From Oleidesulfovibrio alaskensis DSM 16109 (GTDB lineage Bacteria; Desulfobacterota; Desulfovibrionia; Desulfovibrionales; Desulfovibrionaceae), in contig NZ_AXWQ01000004.1 of assembly GCF_000482745.1 (NCBI RefSeq), positions 248,001 through 312,000 on the forward strand: DNA of 64,000 bases, read 5' to 3'. The notes under the pieces were generated by a model, which was not told where the DNA came from, made no database searches, and saw only the letters and a list, made by a program, of their open reading frames with translations. Below are positions 43,666-53,044 of this stretch, piece after piece (the stretch's first letter is position 1; each line of letters opens with the position of its first letter). Made by a program: the position numbers and the translations under genes.

Positions 43666-45888
43666 ATGTCCAGCACCCAGATACAACCCGTAACCACAGA
43701 GAAATTCATGTCGCAGCATATACAAATCCTCTCCGCGGAACTCGGCGTTCCGCGCTCCGGCATCACCGCAGCCGCAGCCCTGCTGGACGAAGGAGCCACA
43801 GTGCCCTTCATCAGCCGTTACCGCAAGGAAGCCACCGGCGGGCTGGATGAAACCGTCATCACCGCCATACGCGACGGCATGACCAGACTGCGCGCTCTGG
43901 ACAAACGTCGCGAAGCGGTCATTGCCTCGTTGCAGGAACGCGACCTGCTGACTGCCGAACTGCACGGTGCGGTTATGCAGGCCGCCACCATGACCGCGCT
44001 GGAAGACGTATACCTGCCGTACAAGCCCAAACGCCGCACCCGTGCACAGATGGCGCGGGAACGCGGACTGGAACCGCTGGCAGACCTGCTGATGCAGCAG
44101 CGCGGACGCAGAGTGCACGACGATGCACTTGCATTTATCACTCCGGACGGCACCCCCAAAGAGACAGCAGTGCCCGATTCCGCATCCGCCCTGGCAGGAG
44201 CCAGAGACATAGTGGCCGAACGGATAAGCGAAGATACTGCAGCGCGGCAGGCCCTCCGGCAGCTGTTCCGCGAAAAAGGCATAATAAGCTCCGCCGTAAG
44301 CAAAGGGAAAGAAGAGGAAGGCGCCAAATTCCGTGACTGGTTTGCCTGGTCGGAACCTGCGGCCAAGGCTGCGGGCCACCGCATTCTGGCCCTGCTGCGC
44401 GGTGAGCGTGAAGGTGTGCTGACGGTACGGCTGCGCCCTGACGACACGGCTGCGCTGACCCTGCTCAAACGCCGTTTTCTGAAAAAACAGGTTCCGCTGC
44501 ACATGCAGGGATCTGAGGAAACCGACAGCGGCAATGTGGTACTGGCTGTTGAAGACGCATGGAAGCGTCTGCTGATTCCCGCGCTGGAAACAGAAACCAT
44601 GCATTTTTTCCGTGAACAGGCTGAAGATCAGGCCATCAGGGTATTCGCCGCCAACTTGCGGGACCTGATGCTGGCACCACCGCTGGGGCAAAAACGTGTG
44701 CTGGCCATGGATCCGGGCTTCCGCACAGGGGTCAAAACCGTGTGTCTGGATGAGCAGGGCGCCCTGCTGCATCACCAGACAATTTATCCGCATACCGGAA
44801 CGGGTAAAGCGCAGGAAGCCGCGTCGGCTGTACGGCGCATGGCGGAACAGTTCGGCATAGAGGCCATTGCCATAGGCAACGGTACAGCCGGACGCGAAAC
44901 AGAGACTTTTGTCAAGGGACTGGGGCTGGCAGACCATATTGCCGTTGTCATGGTGGACGAGGCAGGCGCCTCTGTCTACTCCGCCTCGGAAACGGCCCGC
45001 AGGGAATTTCCCGACCACGATGTCACAGTCCGCGGAGCGGTTTCAATCGGGCGCAGACTCATGGACCCGCTGGCCGAACTGGTAAAAATCGACCCCAAAG
45101 CCATCGGCGTGGGGCAGTATCAACATGATGTGAACCAGACCGCGCTGAAACAGGCTCTGGATGATACCGTCATGTCCTGCGTGAACCATGTCGGCGTGGA
45201 ACTCAATACAGCAAGCGCGGAACTGCTTGCCTATGTGTCCGGTCTCGGGCCGGCTCTTGCCAGCGGCATTGTGGCTTACCGCACTCAGAACGGTCCGTTC
45301 AAAAGCCGCAGCCAGCTGCTGAAAGTGCCCCGGCTGGGACCGAAGGCATTTGAACAGGCAGCGGGGTTTCTGCGCATAGGCACGGCCCTGCACGACGGCA
45401 ACCCGCTGGACGCCACAGCGGTGCACCCCGAAAGCTACCCCGTTGTGGAACGCATGGCTGCAGACGCCGGCACCACCGTCGCCAGCCTCATTGCCGATGC
45501 GGGGCTGCGCGGGGCCATCCGCCCCGAAGCGTATGTCACAGACACCACGGGGCTGCCCACATTGCTGGATATTGTGAACGAGCTGGCAAAACCCGGACGT
45601 GACCCCAGACCGGCCTTCGAGCTGTTCCGCTACGCCGATGTGCATACTCTGGATGATCTGCAGGAAGGCATGGTGCTGCCGGGCGTGGTCACCAATGTGA
45701 CCGCTTTCGGTGCGTTTGTGGATATAGGCGTACATCAGGACGGACTGGTGCATATAAGCCAGCTGGCAGACAAGTTTGTCCGTGATCCTGCAGAGGTTGT
45801 CAGGGTGCGTCAGCAGGTGCAGGTGCGGGTGCTTGAAGTTGATCATAAGCGCAGGCGTATCAGCCTGAGCATGAAACAGTCCGTCTGA
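43666..45888 (+). CDS. tex: Tex-family RNA-binding transcription accessory protein
   Basis: The 740-residue protein follows the Tex architecture. It has an N-terminal helical part with DEGATVPFISRYRKEATGGLDE, a YqgF-like domain (RVLAMDPGFRTGVKTVCLD), helix-hairpin-helix repeats (YVSGLGPALASGIVAYR) and a C-terminal S1 domain (EGMVLPGVVTNVTAFGAFVD). Tex binds nucleic acids and influences transcription. The start is uncertain: ATG at 43666 has no ribosome site, and ATG at 43708 follows CAGAGAAATTC and would give 726 residues. Confidence 0.95.
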   Translation: MSSTQIQPVTTEKFMSQHIQILSAELGVPRSGITAAAALLDEGATVPFISRYRKEATGGLDETVITAIRDGMTRLRALDKRREAVIASLQERDLLTAELHGAVMQAATMTALEDVYLPYKPKRRTRAQMARERGLEPLADLLMQQRGRRVHDDALAFITPDGTPKETAVPDSASALAGARDIVAERISEDTAARQALRQLFREKGIISSAVSKGKEEEGAKFRDWFAWSEPAAKAAGHRILALLRGEREGVLTVRLRPDDTAALTLLKRRFLKKQVPLHMQGSEETDSGNVVLAVEDAWKRLLIPALETETMHFFREQAEDQAIRVFAANLRDLMLAPPLGQKRVLAMDPGFRTGVKTVCLDEQGALLHHQTIYPHTGTGKAQEAASAVRRMAEQFGIEAIAIGNGTAGRETETFVKGLGLADHIAVVMVDEAGASVYSASETARREFPDHDVTVRGAVSIGRRLMDPLAELVKIDPKAIGVGQYQHDVNQTALKQALDDTVMSCVNHVGVELNTASAELLAYVSGLGPALASGIVAYRTQNGPFKSRSQLLKVPRLGPKAFEQAAGFLRIGTALHDGNPLDATAVHPESYPVVERMAADAGTTVASLIADAGLRGAIRPEAYVTDTTGLPTLLDIVNELAKPGRDPRPAFELFRYADVHTLDDLQEGMVLPGVVTNVTAFGAFVDIGVHQDGLVHISQLADKFVRDPAEVVRVRQQVQVRVLEVDHKRRRISLSMKQSV

Positions 45889-45915
45889 CAGCAGACTGCA
45901 GCGGCATAACACAAC

Positions 45916-45951
45916 AGCGCCCCGCGGCTTTTCTGCCGCGGGGCGCTTTTT
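45916..45951 (+). terminator. Terminator of tex
   Basis: Perfect 13-base arms AGCGCCCCGCGGC/GCCGCGGGGCGCT, 6-base loop, followed by TTTTT. Confidence 0.95.
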
Positions 45952-46234
45952 GTTATGCATACCTTGTGCAGGTTGTCAGCGGGGTGACGCACCCGCGGGC
46001 TGTACCGTCTGCACCGGTCATACGCCGCAATCAGCGGATGCAGGTGCCGTATCAATCCATATTGCGCACATCCGGCGGCATTCCCCGCCGCAGGCAGACA
46101 CGCAGGGCTGCACCGGTCCCGGAAACAACAGTACGCCGCTCCGGTGAACAGCAGCACACCGCTCCGGATAGACAGCAGCACACCGCTCCGGATAGACAGC
46201 GGCACGCCGCTTCAGGCCCAGCCCTGCAGCGGTA
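45952..46234. other. Convergent spacer with short tandem repeats
   Basis: Spacer between the tex terminator and the acyl-CoA synthetase stop. Apart from the 24-base repeats (46125-46219) I see no gene or clear terminator for the minus-strand operon. Confidence 0.5.
46125..46219. repeat. 24-base tandem repeat, about four copies
   Basis: Two identical adjacent copies (46148-46171, 46172-46195) of a unit beginning ACAGCAGCACACCGCTCCGG are flanked by one diverged copy on each side (46125-46147 and 46196-46219). The unit length is a multiple of three, but no supported gene crosses it. Confidence 0.8.
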
Positions 46235-47884
46235 TCAGGCCTGTTCGTCACGCTGGCGTATTTCAGCCCGCTTGATCTTGCCGCTTATGGTTTTGGGCAA
46301 TTCGTCCACATAATCTATGATACGCGGATACTTATACGGTGCAGTCACCTTTTTAACATGGTTCTGCAACTCTTTAGTCAGGGCTTCACCGGCTTCATAA
46401 CCGCCGGCCAGCACCACTGTGGCTTTAACCGCCTGCCCGCGCAGAGGGTCGGGCACGCCGGTAACCGCAGCTTCAATAACTGCAGGATGGGAAACAAGCG
46501 CCGACTCAACTTCGAACGGGCCGATACGGTAGCCGGAGCTCTTTATGAGGTCATCCACGCGGCCCAGAAACCACAGATATCCGTCCTCGTCCATCCATGC
46601 CTTGTCGCCGGTATGGTAGTAGCCGTCAAACATCACCGACGCCGTTTTTTCCGGCTCGTCCAGATACCCCTTGAAAAGCCCCACAGGAGCGCCTTCGGCC
46701 ACGCGGACACATATCTCGCCCTCTTCACCGGCGGGACACATATTACCGCCGGCATCCATCAGCACCACATCCCAGCCGGGCACCGGTCTGCCGATGGAGC
46801 CGGGCTTGGGCTGCATGTTGCGGAACGTGGCCACCTGCAGAGTGGTTTCCGTCTGTCCGTAGCCTTCATAAATGGGCAGTCCGGTGGCTGCCAGCCAGTC
46901 GGCGTAAACGCTTTCGTTCAGCAATTCACCGGCTGTGGTGCAGTGGCGCAGGCAGGAAAGGTCGCACTGCGAAAGGTCTTCGCGCACCAGAAAACGATAC
47001 ACCGTGGGCGGTGCGCAGAAGGTGGTTATCCTGTTTTCGGCCATGATGCGCAAAAGCTCTGCCGGCACAAACTTGCCGCGAAAATCATAAACGAAAACAG
47101 CGGCACCGGCCATCCACTGGCCGTAGAACTTGCCCCACAGCGCCTTGCCCCAGCCTGTGTCGGCAAGAGTCAGGTGCAGGTCTCCGGGTTCCAGGTCGTG
47201 CCAGTAGGCACCGGTCATATAATGTCCCAGCGGGTACAGATGGTTGTGTTCCACCATCTTGGGCATTCCGGTGGTGCCGGATGAAAAGAAAATCAGCAGC
47301 GGATCATCGCCTCCGGCATTTTCAGCCGGAGCGGCAGGTCGGGGAAAATCAGCCGATGCCTGCTGCACCATATCATGGAAGTCGCTCCAGCCCGCGGGCA
47401 GACAGCCTTTGCCGGACTGCACCAGCACATCAAGCGTTTCCGTCTGAGGACGGGCTTCTTCTATACGGCCTGTCAGCGATGATTCAACTATCATACCGCG
47501 GATGTTGGCGCGGTTGACACGAAAAACAATATCCTTGGGCATCAGCTGCGCGGGCGAAGGCACGGGCACGGCGCCCAGACGATGTAACGCCAGCATGCTT
47601 ACCCAGAACTCGATGCTGCGGTACAGGATAAGCATCACACGGTCGCCCTTGCGCAGACCGCGCTGTTTCAGCGCATTGGCCATGCGGCAGGACTGACCGT
47701 GCAACCACCCGAAGGTGTAGTCGCGCCGGACGCCGGCATCATCCACATGCACCACGGCAACATCATCACCCCGTTCAGAGGCCAGTCTGTCCAGCACATC
47801 AAACGCAAAGTTGAAATTTGCGGGCACATTCAGGGTAAAATCTCTGCAAAAATCTTCGTAGCTGGCACTGACTATCTTCTTCAT
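46235..47884 (-). CDS. AMP-forming acyl-CoA synthetase (medium-chain/aryl type)
   Basis: The 549-residue ANL-superfamily enzyme has the P-loop IFFSSGTTGMPKMVEH, the motif GYGQTETTLQ, YYHTGDKAWMDEDGYLWFLG, and the C-terminal catalytic Lys in LPKTISGKIKRAE. It activates a carboxylic acid to its CoA thioester via an acyl-AMP; the acid is not predictable, with medium-chain or aromatic acids likely. AGAGGAAATCAGGCG precedes the start. The XRE-cupin regulator gene lies 156 bases upstream on the same strand and probably controls it. Confidence 0.9.
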   Translation of the reverse strand: MKKIVSASYEDFCRDFTLNVPANFNFAFDVLDRLASERGDDVAVVHVDDAGVRRDYTFGWLHGQSCRMANALKQRGLRKGDRVMLILYRSIEFWVSMLALHRLGAVPVPSPAQLMPKDIVFRVNRANIRGMIVESSLTGRIEEARPQTETLDVLVQSGKGCLPAGWSDFHDMVQQASADFPRPAAPAENAGGDDPLLIFFSSGTTGMPKMVEHNHLYPLGHYMTGAYWHDLEPGDLHLTLADTGWGKALWGKFYGQWMAGAAVFVYDFRGKFVPAELLRIMAENRITTFCAPPTVYRFLVREDLSQCDLSCLRHCTTAGELLNESVYADWLAATGLPIYEGYGQTETTLQVATFRNMQPKPGSIGRPVPGWDVVLMDAGGNMCPAGEEGEICVRVAEGAPVGLFKGYLDEPEKTASVMFDGYYHTGDKAWMDEDGYLWFLGRVDDLIKSSGYRIGPFEVESALVSHPAVIEAAVTGVPDPLRGQAVKATVVLAGGYEAGEALTKELQNHVKKVTAPYKYPRIIDYVDELPKTISGKIKRAEIRQRDEQA

Positions 47885-48040
47885 CGCCTGATTTCCTCTG
47901 TTCTCTTATACTGTTCTGTTGTGACTGCCTGCTCTGCAGGCCGGTTGCCTGTACTATGAGCCTTGCGGCCTGTTTCCATTCGCAGCGGCATCCCGCACCG
48001 GACAGCAGCACACACGGCACTGATTCCGGCCGAATGGAAA

Positions 48041-48607
48041 CTAGCTAATCACATCCAGAAACACGGCGTCGGCGCCGTCAAGAGCACGCAGAGCATGCGG
48101 AATCCTCGACTCGAAATAGATGGAATCGCCCGGTTCCAGCACGTTGCGTTTGGACTCAAGCCATATTTCAAGCCTGCCTTCCAGCATATAGATGAATTCC
48201 TGACCGCTGTGTTCATTCCACGAAAGGTCGCTTTCGGCTTTAGGCGGCACCCGTACCATAAAAGGCTCCATACGACGGCCTGTCATACGCGAAGCAAGAT
48301 TACGGTAGTCGTAGTCCTTGCGGCGTTCCACAGCCAGCCCTTCCCCTTTGCGCACCAGCGTAAAATCGTGCAGGTGAGCGTCGCCGCCCGACACAAGCGC
48401 CGTCAGATCAACTCCGCAGGCTCTTGCGACATCGGTAAGATAACTGACAGGAATCTCAACCTCTCCGCTTTCGTAGCGCTCAACAACCTGCGACGTCACA
48501 CCCACTTTCTGCGCAAGCTCCTCTGCAGAAAAGCCTACAGCATCCCTGAGTCCCAGCAGGCGCGGGGCAATTTCCCTGTACGGCTGAGAAAAAGCATCGC
48601 TGCTCAT
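48041..48607 (-). CDS. XRE-family HTH regulator with C-terminal cupin domain
   Basis: The 188-residue protein has an N-terminal HTH_3 domain (GLRDAVGFSAEELAQKVGVT, SQVVERYESGEVEIPVSYLT). A C-terminal cupin_2 domain follows (WNEHSGQEFIYMLEGRLEIW, LEPGDSIYFESRIPHALRAL). Such regulators sense small acids or CoA-linked metabolites through the cupin. It lies directly upstream of the acyl-CoA synthetase, the likely target. AAGGAGAAAAGA precedes the start. Confidence 0.92.
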   Translation of the reverse strand: MSSDAFSQPYREIAPRLLGLRDAVGFSAEELAQKVGVTSQVVERYESGEVEIPVSYLTDVARACGVDLTALVSGGDAHLHDFTLVRKGEGLAVERRKDYDYRNLASRMTGRRMEPFMVRVPPKAESDLSWNEHSGQEFIYMLEGRLEIWLESKRNVLEPGDSIYFESRIPHALRALDGADAVFLDVIS

Positions 48608-48758
48608 TCTTTTCTCCTTTTTTCAAGTCTGCAGCGCTACACGGCGCCAGCAGCACATTCATTATCGAAACAAACGCTCTACCGCGGATTCACCCGCAGG
48701 CGCAAGCGCCAAATTACCGGCGTATTCACAGTTGCAGCAGCGGCCCTGCGCAGGATGC

Positions 48759-48791
48759 AAAAAAGGCACGAACCGGAGCGGTTCGTGCCTT
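48759..48791 (-). terminator. Terminator of dnaA
   Basis: AAGGCACGAACC/GGTTCGTGCCTT arms of 12 bases; the plus strand begins with AAAAAA, giving TTTTTT after the stem on the minus strand, about 57 bases after the dnaA stop. Confidence 0.93.
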
Positions 48792-48848
48792 GAAGCTGCT
48801 TGTTATCTGCAACCGGCGCCGCATAAAGCGGCCACGCCCCGACTCTGG

Positions 48849-50234
48849 TCAGGGGTGAATAATTCGTCCGTTGCGTTCCACCATATTTACAGCGTTCACC
48901 ACCTGTCTGCCCAGCGGTGTTTCCTTATTCATTTCACGCTCTATGTTGGCTATACCTTTGATAACCGTGGAATGCTTGCGGTTGAAACGCTTACCGATTT
49001 CTTCCAGCGAAAGGTCGGTATGCTTGCGGGCAAGAAAGAACGCCGTGTTGCGCGCTATGACAAGCTCGCGGCGGCGGCTTCTGGACTGCAGCTGCTCTTT
49101 GGAAATATCAAACCCGCTGCATATCTGACGCACGATGGCATCAATATCAAGCACCGCTTCGCGCTTGGCGTAGTGGCCGATAATCTCCCACGCCATGTCC
49201 ATGGTTATCTGCTGGTTGAGCAACCGCGCCTTGAGCAGCAGGTTACGCAGGCAGCTTTCTATCTGACGCACATCGGCGCGGATATTGTCTGCCAGCAGAT
49301 CAGCCACCTGTTCGGGCAGCTGCACATGGTGCAGGCGGGCTTTTTCGCGCAGAATCTGTTTGCGGGTTTCAAATGTCGGCTTTTCAATGACGGCCAGCAA
49401 TCCTGAACAGAAACGCGAGGTGAGCTGCGAATCAAGGTCATTCAGGTCTTTGGGTGCAAACGAGCTGGAAAACAGCACCTTGGCCCCGCGCGACTGCAAA
49501 GCCTTCACGGTGGAAAGCACTTCGTCCTGCATGCGCTGTTTGCCCTGAAGAAAGTGGACATCTTCAAGCAGCAGCACATCCACATCGCGGTAACGGGCTT
49601 TAAAGCGGTCCACTTCCTTTGCTTTCAGCGCACAGATAAGCCGCGTGGCAAATTCTTCCGCTGTCAGATACTCCACACGGGGCAGGGTACGGTTGCTGAT
49701 ATTGCAAAGCTGCTGCCCCACGGCATGCAGAAGGTGTGTTTTTCCGAGCCCGGGGTCGGAACTGAGAAAAAGAGTGTCGCTGCGGAAAGACTGCTGGCAG
49801 ATATCCTGTGACGCCGCAAAGGCCATCTGGTTGCTTGGCCCCACAACAAATTCATCAAAACTGTGCATCCATTTGATGCTGTCCGCAGAACGGGACGCAT
49901 AATGCAGGGGCAGCCCCATCTGCTCGGCACCGCTGGTTCTGGCAGCTGCCGGACGCTTCTGCGCGGGCACCTGCACCGGTCTGGGGGCGGCGGCGGGCTC
50001 TTCACCGGATACAACGGTAATGGTGGGCACACTGCCAAGCACAGAGGCAGCGGCTTTTTCGATTTCGTTCATTAGCCTGTCGCGGACCCAGCTGGCAACG
50101 AAGGCATTGGGCGCGACAAGACGAAGAGAGTCACCGGCCTGCTCTGCAGCAAGCGGTTTGATCCAGACCTTAAAAAGGCCCGGATTCAGATTGTCGCGGA
50201 GAGTATGTTCAATTTGCGCCCAAGCGTTTATCAT
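48849..50234 (-). CDS. dnaA: Chromosomal replication initiator DnaA
   Basis: The 461-residue protein has the domain I start (AWAQIEHTLRDNLNPGLFKV), a linker (residues ~85-115), AAA+ domain with Walker A SSDPGLGKTHLLHAVG and Walker B VDVLLLEDVHFLQG, and DnaA domain IV (RNTAFFLARKHTDLSLEEIG, FNRKHSTVIKGIANIE) that binds DnaA boxes. It starts replication. It is flanked by thyX rather than dnaN/recF/gyrB, so it may be a second dnaA copy of the genome. No clear ribosome site precedes the ATG. Confidence 0.94.
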   Translation of the reverse strand: MINAWAQIEHTLRDNLNPGLFKVWIKPLAAEQAGDSLRLVAPNAFVASWVRDRLMNEIEKAAASVLGSVPTITVVSGEEPAAAPRPVQVPAQKRPAAARTSGAEQMGLPLHYASRSADSIKWMHSFDEFVVGPSNQMAFAASQDICQQSFRSDTLFLSSDPGLGKTHLLHAVGQQLCNISNRTLPRVEYLTAEEFATRLICALKAKEVDRFKARYRDVDVLLLEDVHFLQGKQRMQDEVLSTVKALQSRGAKVLFSSSFAPKDLNDLDSQLTSRFCSGLLAVIEKPTFETRKQILREKARLHHVQLPEQVADLLADNIRADVRQIESCLRNLLLKARLLNQQITMDMAWEIIGHYAKREAVLDIDAIVRQICSGFDISKEQLQSRSRRRELVIARNTAFFLARKHTDLSLEEIGKRFNRKHSTVIKGIANIEREMNKETPLGRQVVNAVNMVERNGRIIHP

Positions 50235-50563
50235 GACGGGTTGATTACGTTCTATCTAAGGTTGCTGCAAGGATCGAAAACCGGACATCGGCACGAGTCC
50301 GGCGACGAGTTTTTCCCAAGTGACGGTACGCCTCAACACACTGTAGTTCCAGACAAAAACAGAAACATGGCGGATGACGCTGATCCCTGCGAGGCTATGC
50401 CCAGCAAGCATTTCCACACGGCTTCCACACCACAATCCACAGCTTGTGGAAAAAGTTTTCCACAAGACACAGAACGATTTTCTGCGTTTTGCTTAATAAA
50501 ACTTCTTATTTTGGCGTTTTTGAGAACTGGCGAAAAGAAATCGCCATGTACGACAGTTCGGAA
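50235..50563. other. dnaA-thyX intergenic region with DnaA-box cluster and AT-rich tract
   Basis: Two TTTTCCACA-type boxes face each other (50444-50452 and 50455-50463) inside a perfect 11-base inverted repeat. Degenerate boxes lie at 50409-50417 and 50432-50440. An A/T-rich stretch follows (50470-50525). The layout fits either an autoregulated dnaA promoter or a replication origin with a DNA unwinding element. The thyX 3' end starts immediately after. Confidence 0.55.
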
Positions 50564-51310
50564 TCAGGGCTGACCGCGCCCCGCATCACGCAGCGGATAC
50601 CTGCCGCAGGTGAAGCGTTCTCCTTCGGGACAATAGCCCAGACGCACACATTTGGCTCCGGCGTGGCGGAAAATGACCGGAAGCGCGCCACGGCAGCGCT
50701 CCAGCATCATATCGGCCATATGGCGGATTTCCCACTGCGCACGGGAACAGCAGCGCTCTTCAAAAAAGTGGAGAAGCACTCTGCAGTTCATGGTCAGCAC
50801 TATTTTGCTCTCGGCAGCCTGCGGCAGGACAAAGCGGGCGTCCTCATTGGCCTTGGCCCCTTTGCGTCCGTCCTGCTCCAGAATCTGCTTCAAATCGCGG
50901 TAGGCACTGCCCACTTCGGCCATAAAGGCCTCGAAACGTGCCCGTGCTGCCTGATTACGGGCAATGGCGGGCGGCAGTATATACTCGAAGTTACTTCCAT
51001 CCACATACCGCTGGCTCTGCTGCGAATAAGAGGCAAGCCGGTGACGCACCAGCTGGTGCGTCAAAGCGCGGGAAACGCCCTCTACAGCAAAGGTAAAGCT
51101 GACATGCTCAATGGGGCTCGCGTGGCCGGATTCAAGCACCTGAGAAATGAAATCGGCCTGTTTCTGCCTGTCAATGTCGCCGGCCACCAGCCGCTGCCAC
51201 ATATCGCCTGCAAAACCGGCATGATAACATTGTCTGAATGCCGCATAGATGAGCGACAGAGGTTCGGGGGTATGGGCCAACAGCTCCACTCGGCATTCTT
51301 TACTGGGCAT
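50564..51310 (-). CDS. thyX: Flavin-dependent thymidylate synthase ThyX
   Basis: The 248-residue protein has the diagnostic ThyX motif RHRLASYSQQSQRY (RHRxxSxxxxSxR), SPIEHVSFTFAVEGVSRALT upstream, and NCRVLLHFFEERCC downstream. It makes dTMP from dUMP using FAD and methylene-THF. It is in line with ruvB (72-base gap) and dnaA on the minus strand. The ribosome site is weak. Confidence 0.95.
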   Translation of the reverse strand: MPSKECRVELLAHTPEPLSLIYAAFRQCYHAGFAGDMWQRLVAGDIDRQKQADFISQVLESGHASPIEHVSFTFAVEGVSRALTHQLVRHRLASYSQQSQRYVDGSNFEYILPPAIARNQAARARFEAFMAEVGSAYRDLKQILEQDGRKGAKANEDARFVLPQAAESKIVLTMNCRVLLHFFEERCCSRAQWEIRHMADMMLERCRGALPVIFRHAGAKCVRLGYCPEGERFTCGRYPLRDAGRGQP

Positions 51311-51381
51311 ACTACATCCATCCGGTCTGGCTTCCCGCGGGGGAAATCAGTGCACCCGCCCGGAGGCGGGTGGTCTTGTTA

Positions 51382-52347
51382 TTACGCAAGCAGATTCATA
51401 TGGCGATACGCTTTGGCCGTGGCCATGCGTCCGCGGGGCGTGCGTTTAAGAAAGCCGCACTGGATAAGATACGGCTCATAAATATCTTCAATGGTGCGAA
51501 CCTCTTCGGAACAGGCCACGGCAAGCGTTTTAACGCCCACAGGCCCCCCTGCAAAGTGTTCGATAAGCACCGAAAGCAGCTTGCGGTCCATCTGATCCAG
51601 CCCCAGCTCGTCCACATCCATGCGTGCCAGAGCGTCAGAGGCAAGCGCGGCGGTGACTGCGGCAGAATTCTGCACCGAAGCGAAATCGCGCACCCTGCGC
51701 AGCAGCCTGTTGGCTATGCGGGGGGTGCCCCGCGATCTGCGCCCTATTTCCACCGCGCCGTCTTCTGTAAGGGATACACCCATTATGCCTGCCGTACGTT
51801 TGACTATGCAGGCCAGCTCCGCCGGAGTGTAAAATTCAAGCCGGCTGATGATTCCGAAACGGTCGCGCAGCGGAGAGGAGAGCAGTCCGATGCGGGTTGT
51901 GGCTCCTACCAGAGTAAAGGGCTCAAGGTCAATCTTGACGGTGCGTGCACCCGGCCCCTGTCCGATGACCAGATCAAGCTTGAAGTCCTCCATGGCCGGA
52001 TACAGAACCTCTTCCACGGCCACGGGCATTCTGTGAATTTCATCCACAAAAAGCAGATCACCTTTGCCCAGATTGGTCAGAATGGCTGCCAGATCGCCGC
52101 TGCGCTCAAGCACCGGTCCGGAAGTGCACACCATATTGACGCCCATCTCGGAGGCCATGATCTGGGCCAGAGTTGTTTTGCCCAGACCGGGGTTGCCGTA
52201 GAACAGCGTATGGTCCATGGCCTGCCCGCGGCCCCGGGCCGCCTGCAGATACACCCGCAGGTTGGCGCGCAGGTCTTCCTGCCCGATAAAATCATCCAGC
52301 GTTCTCGGGCGGATCGAATCATCAACACATTCCTGTTCCATCATCAT
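51382..52347 (-). CDS. ruvB: Holliday junction branch-migration ATPase RuvB
   Basis: The 321-residue AAA+ protein shows IRPRTLDDFIGQEDLRANLR, Walker A YGNPGLGKTTLAQ, Walker B LLFVDEIHRM and the C-terminal winged helix (PRGRMATAKAYRHM). It is the motor of RuvABC. The start overlaps the ruvA stop in ATGATGATG, so one of three adjacent ATGs is used and translation is coupled. Confidence 0.96.
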   Translation of the reverse strand: MMMEQECVDDSIRPRTLDDFIGQEDLRANLRVYLQAARGRGQAMDHTLFYGNPGLGKTTLAQIMASEMGVNMVCTSGPVLERSGDLAAILTNLGKGDLLFVDEIHRMPVAVEEVLYPAMEDFKLDLVIGQGPGARTVKIDLEPFTLVGATTRIGLLSSPLRDRFGIISRLEFYTPAELACIVKRTAGIMGVSLTEDGAVEIGRRSRGTPRIANRLLRRVRDFASVQNSAAVTAALASDALARMDVDELGLDQMDRKLLSVLIEHFAGGPVGVKTLAVACSEEVRTIEDIYEPYLIQCGFLKRTPRGRMATAKAYRHMNLLA

Positions 52348-52949
52348 CTCGCCTTTGCAAGCGCTTTAAGCGCCGCACGCAACGCTTCGCTCACATCCAG
52401 ATCGGGATCCTGCTTCAGAATGTTTTTCAGCACGGGGGCGGCTTCTTCTTCGGCATAACCGAGATTGCCCAGTGCCTGAACGGCATCGCGCAGCACACTG
52501 CCCGGCACACCGGCGGCCAGACCGGCCGAAGCAGGCAGCGATTCCACTTTAAGCTTGTATTTCAGTTCCAGCAGAATGTGCTGGGCGCTTTTTTTGCCGA
52601 TGCCGGAAACCCGCGTAAGCGCCGTCACATCATCGTCGGCAACAATGCGCCGCAGGTCGTCGGGCCGGTACAGAGAAAGCACGGCAAGAGCCGTCTTGGC
52701 CCCCACTTTGGAAATGGAAATAAGCACAAGAAACGTCTGCCGCTCATCCCATCCGGAAAATCCGTACAGTTCCAGCGCGTCTTCGCGCACCACCGTGTGG
52801 ATGTAAAAAGAAACCGCCGCGCCCTGTTCAGGCAGCCGCGCAAGCAGATGCGAAGGCAGATGCACTTCGTACCCCACCCCGCCCTGCGTAACCACCACAC
52901 AGCTCTGCTCGGTCACTTCGGCCACTCGCCCTTCAATATATGCAATCAT
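52344..52949 (-). CDS. ruvA: Holliday junction DNA-binding protein RuvA
   Basis: The 201-residue protein has the N-terminal OB fold (MIAYIEGRVAEVTEQSCVVV), helix-hairpin-helix motifs (SKVGAKTALAVLS and RVSGIGKKSAQHILLELK) and the C-terminal RuvB-contact domain (DAVQALGNLGYAEEEA). It targets RuvB to Holliday junctions. Starts after AGGAAATCTGCC. The ruvC-ruvA gap is 95 bases. Confidence 0.96.
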   Translation of the reverse strand: MIAYIEGRVAEVTEQSCVVVTQGGVGYEVHLPSHLLARLPEQGAAVSFYIHTVVREDALELYGFSGWDERQTFLVLISISKVGAKTALAVLSLYRPDDLRRIVADDDVTALTRVSGIGKKSAQHILLELKYKLKVESLPASAGLAAGVPGSVLRDAVQALGNLGYAEEEAAPVLKNILKQDPDLDVSEALRAALKALAKAR

Positions 52950-53044
52950 GGCAGATTTCCTGAAGTAGGGTTGTACATCAACGGAACAGAGAATAAAAGG
53001 CCGCTGTCCGCATTGCGCGCCGGGTTCACAGCGGCAGGCAGAAG

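Noticed and set aside
43585..45018. A 477-codon minus-strand frame antisense to tex
   Set aside because: It is antisense to conserved Tex domains and lacks recognisable content.
46125..46219. CRISPR array from the short direct repeats
   Set aside because: The copies are directly adjacent without unique spacers, and no cas genes are present.
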